31,948 nt of DNA, from positions 1 through 31,948 of the forward strand of contig JAZRFY010000032.1 of NCBI GenBank assembly GCA_045643885.1, read 5' to 3'. This DNA is from RGIG4608 sp045643885. GTDB lineage: Bacteria > Bacillota > Clostridia > Oscillospirales > CAG-272. The notes beneath the pieces are model-generated. The model saw nothing but the letters and a program-made list of their open reading frames with translations. It made no database searches and was not told where the DNA came from. This document shows, piece by piece, positions 6,577 through 15,465 of the stretch (the stretch's first letter is position 1; each line of letters opens with the position of its first letter). Both the position numbers and the translations under genes were made by a program.

Positions 6577-7578
6577 ATGGCAGGAAAGCAGGATAAAAAG
6601 GGCAAGAAGAGGGTAACGGGAAGGCGCAAAAATTCCTTACTTGCGATGATATCTGCCGTCTTGACGGTACTGTTATTATTCGGTGGTTATTTCTACAGCA
6701 CGAGTGAGCCGTTTCGCGAGGCTATTGACTACATTGCCGACGGAAAGCTTAGTGAATTTTTAAACTTTCTTGACATAATTCCGCCTCAATCAAGCATCGT
6801 TCGTCCGACTGTGACCGACGGCAGTGAGATCGCCGTTCACTTTATCGACGTGGGGCAGGGTGACTCGGCACTCATAGAAACGAGTGCGGGAAGTGTTCTC
6901 ATCGACTGCGGTGAAAAGGAGTACGGTGACGACGTTGTTGAGTACCTTACTGCTCTCGGCATCGACGAGCTTGAATATTTTATCATTACTCATCCCGACT
7001 CCGACCACATGGGAAGTGCTACCTACGTGCTTGAGCGCATCGACGTTAAGAATTTCGTTATCAACGGAAAGATAAAGACTGCTTCTTTCTTTGAAAACGC
7101 GCTTGACGTACTGGAGAGCAAGGGAATAGAATCCGCCATCGCGCAATACGGTGATCGCTTTGAGGTTGGAGATCTCATTCTCAACATACTCGGTCCTTGC
7201 ATTGACGACATAGAAAAGCTTGATTCCAACGATTCAAGCCTTATTATCTATGCAACGTTCGGTGCAAATTCCTTTTTGTTTACGGGAGACGCCGAGAAGG
7301 AGGGCGAGGAGCTTCTCCTCAAATACAACGCAAACGATCTCAAGTGCGACGTTATGAGTGCAGGTCACCACGGAGCAAAGACCTCCAACTCCTTAGAGCT
7401 TCTTAAGGCGGCAAAGCCGACATACGTCGTTGTGTCCTGCGGAAAGAACAATTCCTACGGTCATCCGACAGCACAGGCAATGAGCAATTTCAGTGCAGTG
7501 GGTGCTACGGTCTATCGCACGGATGAGTCAGGCTCCATCGTTTTCATCGCGAACGGAACCGACGTAAGACTTAAATAA
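6577..7578 (+). CDS. Membrane-anchored ComEC-like metallo-beta-lactamase-fold hydrolase
   Basis: This 333-residue protein has a basic N-terminus, one membrane segment at about residues 22-42 and an extracellular metallo-beta-lactamase domain from about residue 86. Motifs in order are FIDVGQGDSALIE, LIDCG, the metal-binding THPDSDHMG, FTGD, GHHGA and YGHPT. It is the ComEC/Rec2 C-terminal hydrolase type without the transport channel of full ComEC. Its substrate is unknown; phosphodiester cleavage outside the cell is plausible for the family. The start has a strong AGGGAGGT ribosome binding site and a consensus promoter. About 240 bp separates it from rpmH, which has its own promoter. Confidence 0.88.
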   Translation: MAGKQDKKGKKRVTGRRKNSLLAMISAVLTVLLLFGGYFYSTSEPFREAIDYIADGKLSEFLNFLDIIPPQSSIVRPTVTDGSEIAVHFIDVGQGDSALIETSAGSVLIDCGEKEYGDDVVEYLTALGIDELEYFIITHPDSDHMGSATYVLERIDVKNFVINGKIKTASFFENALDVLESKGIESAIAQYGDRFEVGDLILNILGPCIDDIEKLDSNDSSLIIYATFGANSFLFTGDAEKEGEELLLKYNANDLKCDVMSAGHHGAKTSNSLELLKAAKPTYVVVSCGKNNSYGHPTAQAMSNFSAVGATVYRTDESGSIVFIANGTDVRLK

Positions 7579-7719
7579 TGCAAAATCATTTGATTTGAAA
7601 ACGCAAATCTCAAATAACAAATAATTACAATTGGCACTTATTATTCGTATAAAACGGCGTTTTTGTGCGATATTTTCATATATATAGAAGAAAATATTGA
7701 AAAAAATTCATTAAAACTC

Positions 7720-7749
7720 TTGACAAAATCGACCTTTTGTGTTTATAAT
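7720..7749 (+). promoter_or_regulatory. rpmH promoter
   Basis: TTGACA (7720-7725) and TATAAT (7744-7749) are 18 bp apart. The start codon is 79 nt downstream, which gives a leader of about 70 nt. Confidence 0.85.
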
Positions 7750-7828
7750 ATATGATGTCATTGTGTAAAAGCGTAAAGAAGGCTGAAAAGCAACACGCTT
7801 CCGAACATATTCCAAGGAGGTGGCAATA

Positions 7829-7963
7829 ATGCTCAGAACATATCAACCTAAAAAAAGACAGAGAAAAAAAGAGCACGGCTTTAGAAAAAGAATGAGAACT
7901 GCTGACGGCAGAAACGTTCTTAAGAGAAGACGCGCAAAAGGCAGAAAAAGATTGACTTATTAA
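7829..7963 (+). CDS. rpmH: Ribosomal protein bL34
   Basis: The gene encodes 44 residues beginning MLRTYQPKKRQRKKEHGFRK and ending GRKRLTY, the full length and signature of L34, a small basic protein of the large ribosomal subunit bound to 23S rRNA. CCAAGGAGGT lies 5 nt upstream of the ATG and is nearly a perfect ribosome binding site. It is first in the conserved order rpmH-rnpA-yidD-yidC-jag. A terminator at 7995-8036 separates it from rnpA and should give much more rpmH than rnpA message. Confidence 0.98.
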   Translation: MLRTYQPKKRQRKKEHGFRKRMRTADGRNVLKRRRAKGRKRLTY

Positions 7964-7994
7964 TCTTTTTGTGGGCAAACAGCCCCGAAAATGT

Positions 7995-8036
7995 ACCGAT
8001 GACCGAGTGGTTTTCCCCAGCGTCATCGGTTTTTTT
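7995..8036 (+). terminator. Terminator between rpmH and rnpA
   Basis: A 9-bp perfect stem (ACCGATGAC 7995-8003 with GTCATCGGT 8022-8030) has an 18-nt loop and a T run to 8036. No clear promoter is visible between it and rnpA, so rnpA probably depends on partial read-through. Confidence 0.85.
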
Positions 8037-8147
8037 GCGAAATAGACAACTTATTTTCTTTAAAAACAAAAAAACAACACAAACTAAAATCACGGAAGCA
8101 CAGGACAATCAGCTAAAGCACAAAAATATGAAAGGCAGAGAAGCAGG

Positions 8148-8555
8148 ATGAAGGATATTGCTATAAAAGAAAATCATCTTTATCAAAAGGCTTACCGAAA
8201 CGGTGAAAAGGCCCACACAAAGCATCTTTCCGTTTATATCTTGCGAGATTGGGGAGCTAAAAAGCAGATGCTTCAGAACCCCGAAAAGAAGTACATCAAC
8301 AGAATCGGTCTTTCAGTATCAAAAAAGATTGGCGGCGCAGTCGTTCGCAATCGAGTTAAGAGAATCATTCGCGCAGGACTTTGCGAGGCAAGAAAAGCAG
8401 CTCCTCTTAAGACGGGCTATCTTATCGTTATTGCAGCAAAGGTTGGTGCGCACGAGGTAAACAGCAACGTTATCGCAGAGGAATTGATCAACTCATTCAA
8501 CAAGCTCGATATGTACAAGCAAAACCGTCAAAGCACAGAAGAGGCAAGTAAATGA
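8148..8555 (+). CDS. rnpA: Ribonuclease P protein component
   Basis: This 135-residue basic protein partners the catalytic RNA of RNase P and helps it bind pre-tRNA 5' leaders. The N-terminus (IKENHLYQKAYRNGEK) corresponds to the usual F..V...G region. NRIGLSVSKKIGGAVVRNRVKRIIR contains the RNR motif that is the family signature. Its last codons overlap yidD by 4 bp (ATGA), indicating translational coupling. The start is ATG 8148 preceded by GAAGCAGG. Confidence 0.96.
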   Translation: MKDIAIKENHLYQKAYRNGEKAHTKHLSVYILRDWGAKKQMLQNPEKKYINRIGLSVSKKIGGAVVRNRVKRIIRAGLCEARKAAPLKTGYLIVIAAKVGAHEVNSNVIAEELINSFNKLDMYKQNRQSTEEASK

Positions 8556-8788
8556 AACGCATTTGCATAGCACTCGTCCGCTTTTACCAGAAGCATCTTT
8601 CAAAGCTCAAGGGGCAACCCACGTGCAGATTCCGTCCGACCTGCTCGCAATACGCGATCGACGCGTTTTCCGAATGGGGATTTTTCATCGGAATGGGACT
8701 GACCTTGTGGAGAATACTCCGTTGCAATCCATACAACATAGGTGGCTACGATCCCGTGCCCAAGAGAAGAAAAGAGCAAACAAAATGA
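8552..8788 (+). CDS. yidD: Membrane protein insertion efficiency factor YidD
   Basis: This 78-residue protein has the YidD pattern: LVRFYQKHLS, then CRFRPTCSQYAIDAF, WRILRCNPYNIGGYDPVP. It is a small membrane-associated helper that improves YidC-dependent insertion in other bacteria. The start overlaps the rnpA stop by 4 bp. The roughly 190 bp to yidC contain a perfect 6-bp hairpin (GCCGAA/TTCGGC at 8819-8836) without a T run and no clear promoter. Confidence 0.95.
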   Translation: MKRICIALVRFYQKHLSKLKGQPTCRFRPTCSQYAIDAFSEWGFFIGMGLTLWRILRCNPYNIGGYDPVPKRRKEQTK

Positions 8789-8979
8789 CACCGCAGTCGT
8801 TTTGACAATCACGCGGTAGCCGAAGTACTGTTCGGCGCAAATCAGACAGTACAAAACCCATTAAAAAAGAAAGGGAACCGACCTTTTACGATCGTTGTTT
8901 TATAGCTTGTGGCATCCCACAGGATATGCGTAATTTTTCAGTTTGATTCGCATCGTATAAAGTCAGGTTAAAACTCAAA

Positions 8980-10479
8980 TTGAAAATGAAAAAGATTTTT
9001 AATTCAAGATTTTTCGCTCTTATTGCGATCCTTGTTATCGTTTCTGCAATCCTTGCTTCCTGTACGTCAGGAGCACAGACAGTTTCCATCACCGACGTTA
9101 CGGTTGCTGAGGGAAGCACACTCAACCAGGATCAGCTCAACGCAATAGCTACTCTTGTCAGAAACAATTCTGCCGCTTGGAGTGATTTCGTTGCTGCATA
9201 CCGCGGCTATGACGTTCTTGGTGCAGATGCAAACCTTAGTGATTACTCCGAAACAAAGGAAGTAAACGTTGAGGCTGCTAAGAAGGTACTCGCAAAATAC
9301 GACGAAAAGGCAACTCTCAGCTATGAAGCTCTCTCAGCTGAGGACGTAAAGAACATCGTTGATGCTATGAAGCTTGACGTGTCCTTTGAAGAAAACACAG
9401 ACATTTTGGTTAAGATCCAGGTTGCGATTGGTTCATTCCTTGGCTGGATCACAAACACAATCGGCTTTGGCAACTACCTTGTAGGTATCTGCATTTTTGC
9501 TATTTTGGTAGAGCTTTGTATGATCCCTCTTACCGTTAAGCAGCAAAAGAACTCCATCAAGCAGGCGACTCTTCGTCCCAAGGAGATGGCTATCAGAAAC
9601 CGTTATAAGGGCAGAAACGACCAGGCTACTCAGCAGAAGGTGGCTCAGGAGATCCAGGATCTCTACCAGAGAGAAAACTTCAACCCCATGGGCGGTTGCG
9701 GTCCTATGATTATCCAGCTCCCCATCATCATGCTCCTCTATAACATCGTTGTTGACCCCGTTCAGTACGTTATCGGTCAGAGCGCAAGCTTTGCAAATGC
9801 ACTTAAGGTGTTCTTTACTGCAAGCAAGGCTGCAGGCGGTCTTGGTATGTCACTCACATCAACAAACGGTACTATCGAAATACTTTCTCAGATCACTGAG
9901 AGCAACTATTCCTCTCTTGAAAGCTTTGAGCTTGTAAATAACTCTGTAAGGGTATTCGAAACACTCAACAACGTTATCGACAAGATCCCCTCATTCAAGA
10001 TCGGTAGCATCAACTTTGGCTTTACACCCAGCTTTGACGGCAACCTCTTGCTCCTTATCGTACCCGTACTCACATTCGTGATCTACTACTTCTCAATGAA
10101 GATCTCAAAGAAGTTCACTTACCAGCCCACTCAGAACGAGCAGGCTCCCGGTCAGGGCTGCTCAAACAAGGTAATGGAATTCTACATGCCCGCAGTTTCA
10201 ACGTTCTTCTGCTTCATGGTTCCCGGTGCTATCGGTATCTATTGGGTGTTCAGAAGCGTTATCTCAACTCTTAAGCAGTTTATCATGAGCAAGGTAATGC
10301 CTCTTCCCGTATTTACAGAAGAGGACTATAAGGAAGCTGAGAAGGAGCTTTCTTCAAGCAAGCCCCAGAGAAAACGTAAGGCTGCTACAAACGCAGAGCT
10401 TGATCCTAACAGAGAAAAGCCCCGTTCACTCCACCACATCGACGATGACGATGAGGAATATATCACATTCGTAAAATAA
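8980..10479 (+). CDS. yidC: Membrane protein insertase YidC (Oxa1 family)
   Basis: This 499-residue protein inserts and folds membrane proteins, alone or with SecYEG. It has a lipoprotein signal (FALIAILVIVSAILASC, lipobox LASC), an extracellular helical part to about residue 140, then the 60KD_IMP core: GNYLVGICIFAILVELCMIPLTVKQQKN, cytoplasmic loop, FNPMGGCGPMIIQLPIIMLLY, and later membrane segments ending in VPGAIGIYWVFRSVISTLKQF. It is longer than SpoIIIJ because of the extended N-terminal domain and an insert at about 262-335. The tail is basic, then acidic. TTG 8980 sits 11 nt after AGGT; ATG 8986 is the alternative start. Confidence 0.95.
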   Translation: MKMKKIFNSRFFALIAILVIVSAILASCTSGAQTVSITDVTVAEGSTLNQDQLNAIATLVRNNSAAWSDFVAAYRGYDVLGADANLSDYSETKEVNVEAAKKVLAKYDEKATLSYEALSAEDVKNIVDAMKLDVSFEENTDILVKIQVAIGSFLGWITNTIGFGNYLVGICIFAILVELCMIPLTVKQQKNSIKQATLRPKEMAIRNRYKGRNDQATQQKVAQEIQDLYQRENFNPMGGCGPMIIQLPIIMLLYNIVVDPVQYVIGQSASFANALKVFFTASKAAGGLGMSLTSTNGTIEILSQITESNYSSLESFELVNNSVRVFETLNNVIDKIPSFKIGSINFGFTPSFDGNLLLLIVPVLTFVIYYFSMKISKKFTYQPTQNEQAPGQGCSNKVMEFYMPAVSTFFCFMVPGAIGIYWVFRSVISTLKQFIMSKVMPLPVFTEEDYKEAEKELSSSKPQRKRKAATNAELDPNREKPRSLHHIDDDDEEYITFVK

Positions 10480-10505
10480 TTTTAAGAAAGACGAGTAATT
10501 ATAAA

Positions 10506-11144
10506 ATGAAAAAAGAAACAATCGTATCCGCTAAGACGGTTGAAGAAGCTCTTGCTCTTGCGGCAAAGGAGCTTAACGCACCCGTTGAAGCGCTTGATTA
10601 TACAGTTTTGGAGGAAGCTAAGAAGGGACTTTTCGGTCTTGGTGCTTCTCCTGCTAAGGTTCAGGTAAGCTATGCTCCCACAGCTATCGATCTTGCAGTT
10701 GCTTTTGTTGAAACAACTCTCAAGAACATGAATATCGAGGCTGAGATTGTGGTTTCCGACACAGAGCTTGGTAAGAAGATCGACATCAAGGGTGAGGACG
10801 CAGGCGCACTCATCGGTCACCACGGTGAAACACTTGATTCCTTCCAGCACCTCACAAATCTTGCAGCAAACAGAACAGAGAACAAGAAGAATTCCATCCC
10901 CAAGATCTCCGTTGACATCGAGTCTTACAGAGCAAAGAGAGAGGAAACTCTTCGCGCACTTGCAAGAAGAATGGCTCATAGAGTTGTTAAGTACAAGAGA
11001 AGCGTAATGCTTGAGCCTATGAACCCCTACGAGCGCCGTATTATCCACGCAGAGCTTCAGAGCTTTGCAGGAGTAAATACAAACTCCATCGGTTCCGAGA
11101 GCAACCGTAAGGTAGTAATTTACCTTGACGAGAGCCAGAAATAA
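10506..11144 (+). CDS. jag: RNA-binding protein Jag/KhpB
   Basis: The 212 residues show all three domains of the family: Jag_N (residues 1-50, with the KGLFGLGASPAKVQV motif), a KH domain (IKGEDAGALIGHHGETLDSFQHL) and an R3H domain (MNPYERRIIHAELQSFAGVNTNSIG). It binds RNA, and in other Gram-positive bacteria it acts with KhpA in cell elongation and division control. It follows yidC by 26 bp in the usual order, and a strong terminator at 11166 ends the operon. Confidence 0.96.
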   Translation: MKKETIVSAKTVEEALALAAKELNAPVEALDYTVLEEAKKGLFGLGASPAKVQVSYAPTAIDLAVAFVETTLKNMNIEAEIVVSDTELGKKIDIKGEDAGALIGHHGETLDSFQHLTNLAANRTENKKNSIPKISVDIESYRAKREETLRALARRMAHRVVKYKRSVMLEPMNPYERRIIHAELQSFAGVNTNSIGSESNRKVVIYLDESQK

Positions 11145-11165
11145 TAATCTGCAAATAAAAACAAA

Positions 11166-11189
11166 GCCACCCAAACGGGTGGCTTTTTT
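11166..11189 (+). terminator. Terminator of the rpmH-jag block
   Basis: GCCACCC pairs with GGGTGGC around AAAC, followed by six T. It lies 21 bp after the jag stop and separates the block from dnaA. Confidence 0.95.
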
Positions 11190-11333
11190 GCGTCTTGATT
11201 TTCTTTGAAGTTGAGGACGCTTTGGATGATGCAATTTTTGGGAGTAAAATGGTGATTTTTGTGTAAAGTTGGCTTTGCAAATGTAAATAAAATGTAAATT
11301 TTAGTATAAATATATGTTAAAAGAATATAGATA

Positions 11334-11342
11334 TGATATAAT
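11334..11342 (+). promoter_or_regulatory. Likely dnaA promoter (extended -10)
   Basis: TGATATAAT is a full extended -10 (TGnTATAAT). No good -35 is seen 17 bp upstream, as is common for this class. Transcription would start near 11349 and give a leader of almost 250 nt before dnaA. Confidence 0.6.
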
Positions 11343-11379
11343 AGCCATATATGTATTATATTATTTTAAATAAATTAAT

Positions 11380-11575
11380 CGCCCGCGCGTGTGCGTACGC
11401 GTAAGTGTGCCGAGGTTTTATACGAGGACACTTAAAACGTGCTTTCGGGTACATTATTCGGTGCTCGATACAGTGCACGATCGCACGATTTGGTGTGCGA
11501 GTGCATGTTTCGGTGCAGGATTCGGTACGCGTTTTACTGACAGCCGATGCGCGACGGTGGTGATTAATTAAATAC
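11380..11575 (+). promoter_or_regulatory. GC-rich structured leader of dnaA
   Basis: The space between jag and dnaA (11190-11596) is AT-rich up to 11379 and then turns abruptly GC-rich. A bulged hairpin at 11403-11430 pairs AAGTGT.CC with GGACACTT. A second one at 11474-11505 pairs TCGCAC with GTGCGA inside TGCA...TGCA. TTCGG recurs at 11444, 11457, 11509 and 11521, three times as TTCGGT. No canonical DnaA box is present. The region is probably transcribed as 5' UTR. Whether it acts as RNA (control of dnaA) or DNA (replication control) is not known. Confidence 0.5.
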
Positions 11576-11596
11576 TTTGTGAAAGGAAATATTATC

Positions 11597-13027
11597 GTGT
11601 CAAACAACGCTTATTTAGAAGAGATAAGACTCGTTTGGAATATCGTTTACGAGTCGTTTAGCGATTCAATGGCAACAACGATACGCGAGCTTTGGTTCAA
11701 GGATCTCACGGTTGAAAATTATGAAGACGGTGTTATCACAATGGGCATCAAGAGTGAGCTCAAGCACAAGACCTTAACTGAAAAATATACCGGCGATCTT
11801 TCCCGCCGTTTCTCAGAGGAGCTTGGATTTGACGTTATCGTAAACGTCATCTTTACAGGTACTCCCATAAACATCGAAGAGGCTAAGAAAAGAATCATGG
11901 AGAAGGTTTCCATGGGTGATCCCTCATGGCGCGAGGAAGAAGAGAAGAAGGCAAGAGCAAGTCAAAGAGCTTCTGACGGTGAGCATCATTTAGGCTCAAC
12001 GTTGCCCCCCTTCAATTTCGAATACACCTTTGACAACTTCATCGTAGGCTCATCAAACTTGTTTGCGCACGCAGCGTGCGTTGCGGTTGCCAATATGCCT
12101 GCACAAAACTACAACCCTCTCTTTATCTACGGTCCAAGTGGTATCGGTAAGACTCACCTTCTTTACGCTATCACAAACCATTTAAGACAAAAAAATCCCA
12201 ACGTAAAGGTCATATACATAAAGGCTGAGGATTTTACCAACCAGATGATCGACTGCCTCTCCCGTCAGGCTATGGGCGAGTTCCGTGAGAAGTATCGCGA
12301 ATGTGACGTTCTCCTTATCGACGATATCCAGTTTATCGCGGGCAAGGTGTCAACACAGGAGGAGTTCTTCCACACCTTCAATGCTCTTTACGAGGGCAGA
12401 AAGCAGATCATCCTTACAAGTGACCGTTCACCGAGAGAAATCAAATCCCTTGAGGACAGACTCGTTACACGATTCGAGTGGGGCCTTACAGCGGACATTC
12501 AGTCCCCCGACCTCGAGCTTAGAATCGCGATCATCAAGAAGAAGGCTGAGCAGGTGGGAATCGACCTTCCCGACGAGGTGCTTACCTTCCTTGCGGAAAA
12601 TTTGAGGCAAAACATCCGTCAGATCGAGGGAGCTATCAAAAAGCTTGGTGCTAAGGTGTTCCTTTCCGACGCAAAGATAGATATGGATCTTGCACGCGGT
12701 TGCATCAACGAGCTTCTCGGCGGTGCAGAGCCTGTCAGCGTTACAGTTGACAAGATCTTCTCAAGCATCTATCAGAAGTACGGTGTCAAGAAGGAGGATC
12801 TCGTTTCCACAAAGAGAAACAAGGAGATTGCCTTTGCAAGACATCTTTCGATCTACATCATCCGTGAGGTTACCGAAATGTCACAAAGCAATATAGGTAA
12901 GCTCTTTAACAGAGACCATACAACGATCATCAACTCACTCGAAACCATCGAGCGCAAAATCATTACCGACAAGATGCTCGATTTCGAGATAAGAGAGATC
13001 ATTAAAGAGGTTTCTCCCTCAATGTAA
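11597..13027 (+). CDS. dnaA: Chromosomal replication initiator DnaA
   Basis: This 476-residue AAA+ initiator binds DnaA boxes and melts the origin. Domain I is at the N-terminus (NAYLEEIRLVWNIV...LWFKDLTV). A short linker follows, then the AAA+ domain with FIYGPSGIGKTHLLYAI (Walker A, about 175-191) and VLLIDDIQFIAGK (Walker B, about 238-250). Domain IV has the DNA-binding signature FNRDHTTIINSLETIE at about 436-451. GTG 11597 is chosen because AAAGGA lies 9 nt upstream; the in-frame GTG at 11579 lies before that site. The expected cluster of DnaA boxes is not beside this gene but about 3.4 kb downstream. Confidence 0.97.
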   Translation: MSNNAYLEEIRLVWNIVYESFSDSMATTIRELWFKDLTVENYEDGVITMGIKSELKHKTLTEKYTGDLSRRFSEELGFDVIVNVIFTGTPINIEEAKKRIMEKVSMGDPSWREEEEKKARASQRASDGEHHLGSTLPPFNFEYTFDNFIVGSSNLFAHAACVAVANMPAQNYNPLFIYGPSGIGKTHLLYAITNHLRQKNPNVKVIYIKAEDFTNQMIDCLSRQAMGEFREKYRECDVLLIDDIQFIAGKVSTQEEFFHTFNALYEGRKQIILTSDRSPREIKSLEDRLVTRFEWGLTADIQSPDLELRIAIIKKKAEQVGIDLPDEVLTFLAENLRQNIRQIEGAIKKLGAKVFLSDAKIDMDLARGCINELLGGAEPVSVTVDKIFSSIYQKYGVKKEDLVSTKRNKEIAFARHLSIYIIREVTEMSQSNIGKLFNRDHTTIINSLETIERKIITDKMLDFEIREIIKEVSPSM

Positions 13028-13120
13028 TCACTTTGGTGTAAAATGTAAATGCCGCGTGGATGCGGCGGCTCAAATGCATCCGATTCATTATTACAAATTC
13101 ACGAATGGAGATAAATAATC

Positions 13121-14272
13121 ATGAAGATAAGATTCAACAGACACGAGCTTGCAGCTGCAATTGCTCCCCTTATGTCTTGCGTTTCAACAAAGGTAACAGT
13201 TCCTGCCGCAGAGGGTATCCTTATTGAGGCTAAATATCCCGATCAGTGCACACTCACAACCTTTGACCTTGAAAAGGGTATGAGAGTTACAACAAGCGCT
13301 CAGGTTATCGAAGAGGGAACTTATATCATCAATGCAGTAAAGCTCAATCAGACACTCAGAGTTATGCCTGCTGACGAAATCGAGCTTGACGTTGACCAGA
13401 GAAACGTTGCATCCATCGTTTGCGGTAAATCAAGCCACAAGATGAACGCACTTGCGGGAAGTGATTTCCCTGCGATCCCCTCACTTGATTCCGAGGACGC
13501 GTTCACAGTTAAGCAGAGCGACCTTCGCGAGATGCTTGGTCAGACAATGTACGCTATGGGCGTTAACGACCAGAGAAACATCCTTAACGGTACTTTCGTT
13601 AAGATGATCAACGATCAGCTCACAATGGTATCCTGCGACAACTTCAAGCTTGCAAAGTGCGACAGAACAATCGAATATACAACCGACCAGGAGCAGGCAG
13701 GTACTTTCAGAAATGCTTTCATCCTTCCAGTTAAGACCGTAAACGAGCTTGTAAAGCTTCTTTCCGACAACAAGGAGAAGACAACAAGAGCATTCATCAC
13801 AAGAAAGAACATCGTTTTCGAGATCGGTGATATCGTATTCTTCAGCCGTCTTATCGAGGGTGAATACCTTGACTATGACAGAATCATCGTTAAGAATCAT
13901 AAATACACAGCTGAGGTAGATCGCGACGAGCTTATCTCTGCGCTTGAAAGAGCTGCCCTCGTTACCGAGGAGAAGATCGCAGGCTCACTCAGAAGCCACG
14001 TTAAGCTCATCTTCGACGGCAACCTCCTCAAGATCACTGCAAACTCAAGTGCAGGCAGCACATATGACGAAATCGAAATCAACGATATCGGTGCTCCCCT
14101 CACTATCGGCTTTAACAACCGTTACCTTATCAACTCCGTTAAGGCTTGTAATGCAGAGAGAATCAAGCTTTCTCTTTCCTCACACCTTTCCTCACTCAAC
14201 ATTGTTCCCGCCGAGCCTAAGGAGGGCGTTGATGAGGTGTTCATGCTCCTTCCCGTAAGACTTAAGGACTAA
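13121..14272 (+). CDS. dnaN: DNA polymerase III sliding clamp (beta)
   Basis: The 383 residues match the length of the beta clamp, a dimeric ring that tethers polymerase to DNA. It starts with MKIRFNRHELAAAIAPL and ends with EVFMLLPVRLKD, the usual C-terminal strand near the partner-binding pocket. NILNGTFVKMINDQLTMVSCDNFKLA is the typical middle-domain element. GGAG precedes ATG 13121. The 93-bp gap to dnaA holds a GCCGC/GCGGC hairpin and no DnaA box. Confidence 0.97.
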   Translation: MKIRFNRHELAAAIAPLMSCVSTKVTVPAAEGILIEAKYPDQCTLTTFDLEKGMRVTTSAQVIEEGTYIINAVKLNQTLRVMPADEIELDVDQRNVASIVCGKSSHKMNALAGSDFPAIPSLDSEDAFTVKQSDLREMLGQTMYAMGVNDQRNILNGTFVKMINDQLTMVSCDNFKLAKCDRTIEYTTDQEQAGTFRNAFILPVKTVNELVKLLSDNKEKTTRAFITRKNIVFEIGDIVFFSRLIEGEYLDYDRIIVKNHKYTAEVDRDELISALERAALVTEEKIAGSLRSHVKLIFDGNLLKITANSSAGSTYDEIEINDIGAPLTIGFNNRYLINSVKACNAERIKLSLSSHLSSLNIVPAEPKEGVDEVFMLLPVRLKD

Positions 14273-14291
14273 TTTATTCATAAATACAAAT

Positions 14292-15410
14292 ATGCTTTGT
14301 AAAAAAGTGGAGCTTTGCAATTTTCGTAACGCGGAGAACGAGACCGTTGAGTTTTCAAGCGGTATAAACGTTCTTCACGGTGAAAATGCGCAAGGAAAAA
14401 CCAATTTGCTTGAGGCAATATATTTCATCTCACTCGGAAAAAGCTTCAGGACCACTCACGATATGGAGATAATCCGATTCGGTGAGGAGTTTGCGTCCAT
14501 CTCACTCGACTATGAGTGTGCGGATCGCAAGCAGAACATCACGATGCGATTTTCCGACAAGCAAAGAAAGAACGTAACACACAATGGGGTGAAGATAACC
14601 AAGCTCTCTGAGCTTGTCGGCTCGTTTAGGGCAGTGCTTTTCTCACCCGACCATTTGCAAATGATAAAGGACGGTCCTGCTCTCCGTCGAAGCTATCTCG
14701 ACGTGGCTATTTCGCAGATAAGACCGATGTATCTTTACTCGTTGCAAAAGTATAACAAAATACTGAAAAACCGAAATACTCTTATCAAAAACGCGATCGA
14801 CGATCGTGCTACCTTTGATTCGACCATCGACTTCTGGTCGGCACAGCTTGCCAACGAGGCAGCGGTGATCGCAAAGGCAAGGGCTGAGTACGTTGCCCGT
14901 TCAGGCAAGATAATTGCGGACTTTTATAAGAGAATGTGTCAGACGGGTGAGATCGACGAAACCCCCGAATTCATCTATGCAGGCTCTGCAAAGCAGGACG
15001 GAAACGACTATTTCGACCTCGAAAAGACTGAGAAGAGCTTTTACAGACTTCTTTGTGACTTCCACGAGCGCGAGATCGCCGCAGGATCGACCTTGTACGG
15101 CATCCATAAGGATGATATCACCATCAACTTAAACGGCAAAAATACGCGTTTATACAGCTCCCAGGGGCAGCAGCGCTCACTCGTGCTTGCAATGAAGCTT
15201 GCCGAGGGTGAGATATGCAAGCTCGACTGCGGAGAATATCCCGTCTTCCTCTTTGACGACGTGTTTTCCGAGCTTGATCCGGGCAGAAGAAGAAACCTTC
15301 TTCGCGAGATTTCCGACAGACAGGTAATCATCACCTCGTGCGAAAGCGACATGGATCTTTCTGTGCCGTACAAATGCATTGAGGTAGTGAAGGGAAAATA
15401 TAATCAGTAA
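14292..15410 (+). CDS. recF: DNA replication and repair protein RecF
   Basis: This 372-residue SMC-like ATPase loads RecA at gaps. LHGENAQGKTNLLEAIYFIS is the Walker A region, YSSQGQQRSLVLAMKLAE the ABC signature and FLFDDVFSELDPGRR the Walker B. It starts 20 bp after the dnaN stop with no clear ribosome binding site, so translation probably depends on ribosomes arriving from dnaN. The small rlbA/yaaA gene that often sits between dnaN and recF is absent here. Confidence 0.97.
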   Translation: MLCKKVELCNFRNAENETVEFSSGINVLHGENAQGKTNLLEAIYFISLGKSFRTTHDMEIIRFGEEFASISLDYECADRKQNITMRFSDKQRKNVTHNGVKITKLSELVGSFRAVLFSPDHLQMIKDGPALRRSYLDVAISQIRPMYLYSLQKYNKILKNRNTLIKNAIDDRATFDSTIDFWSAQLANEAAVIAKARAEYVARSGKIIADFYKRMCQTGEIDETPEFIYAGSAKQDGNDYFDLEKTEKSFYRLLCDFHEREIAAGSTLYGIHKDDITINLNGKNTRLYSSQGQQRSLVLAMKLAEGEICKLDCGEYPVFLFDDVFSELDPGRRRNLLREISDRQVIITSCESDMDLSVPYKCIEVVKGKYNQ

Positions 15411-15465
15411 TCCATAGCCTTGGCACGTTTCATTTACAAAACAAAATATTCTATTTGGAGATATA

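Noticed and set aside
10482..11234. 250-codon open frame on the - strand across jag
   Set aside because: jag is certain on the + strand from three recognisable domains; the antisense frame has no family resemblance and crosses the jag terminator.
11356..11607. Short open frames on both strands in the dnaA leader
   Set aside because: GC-rich sequence lacks stop codons by composition. Neither frame has a ribosome binding site or plausible protein sequence, although a leader peptide cannot be fully excluded.
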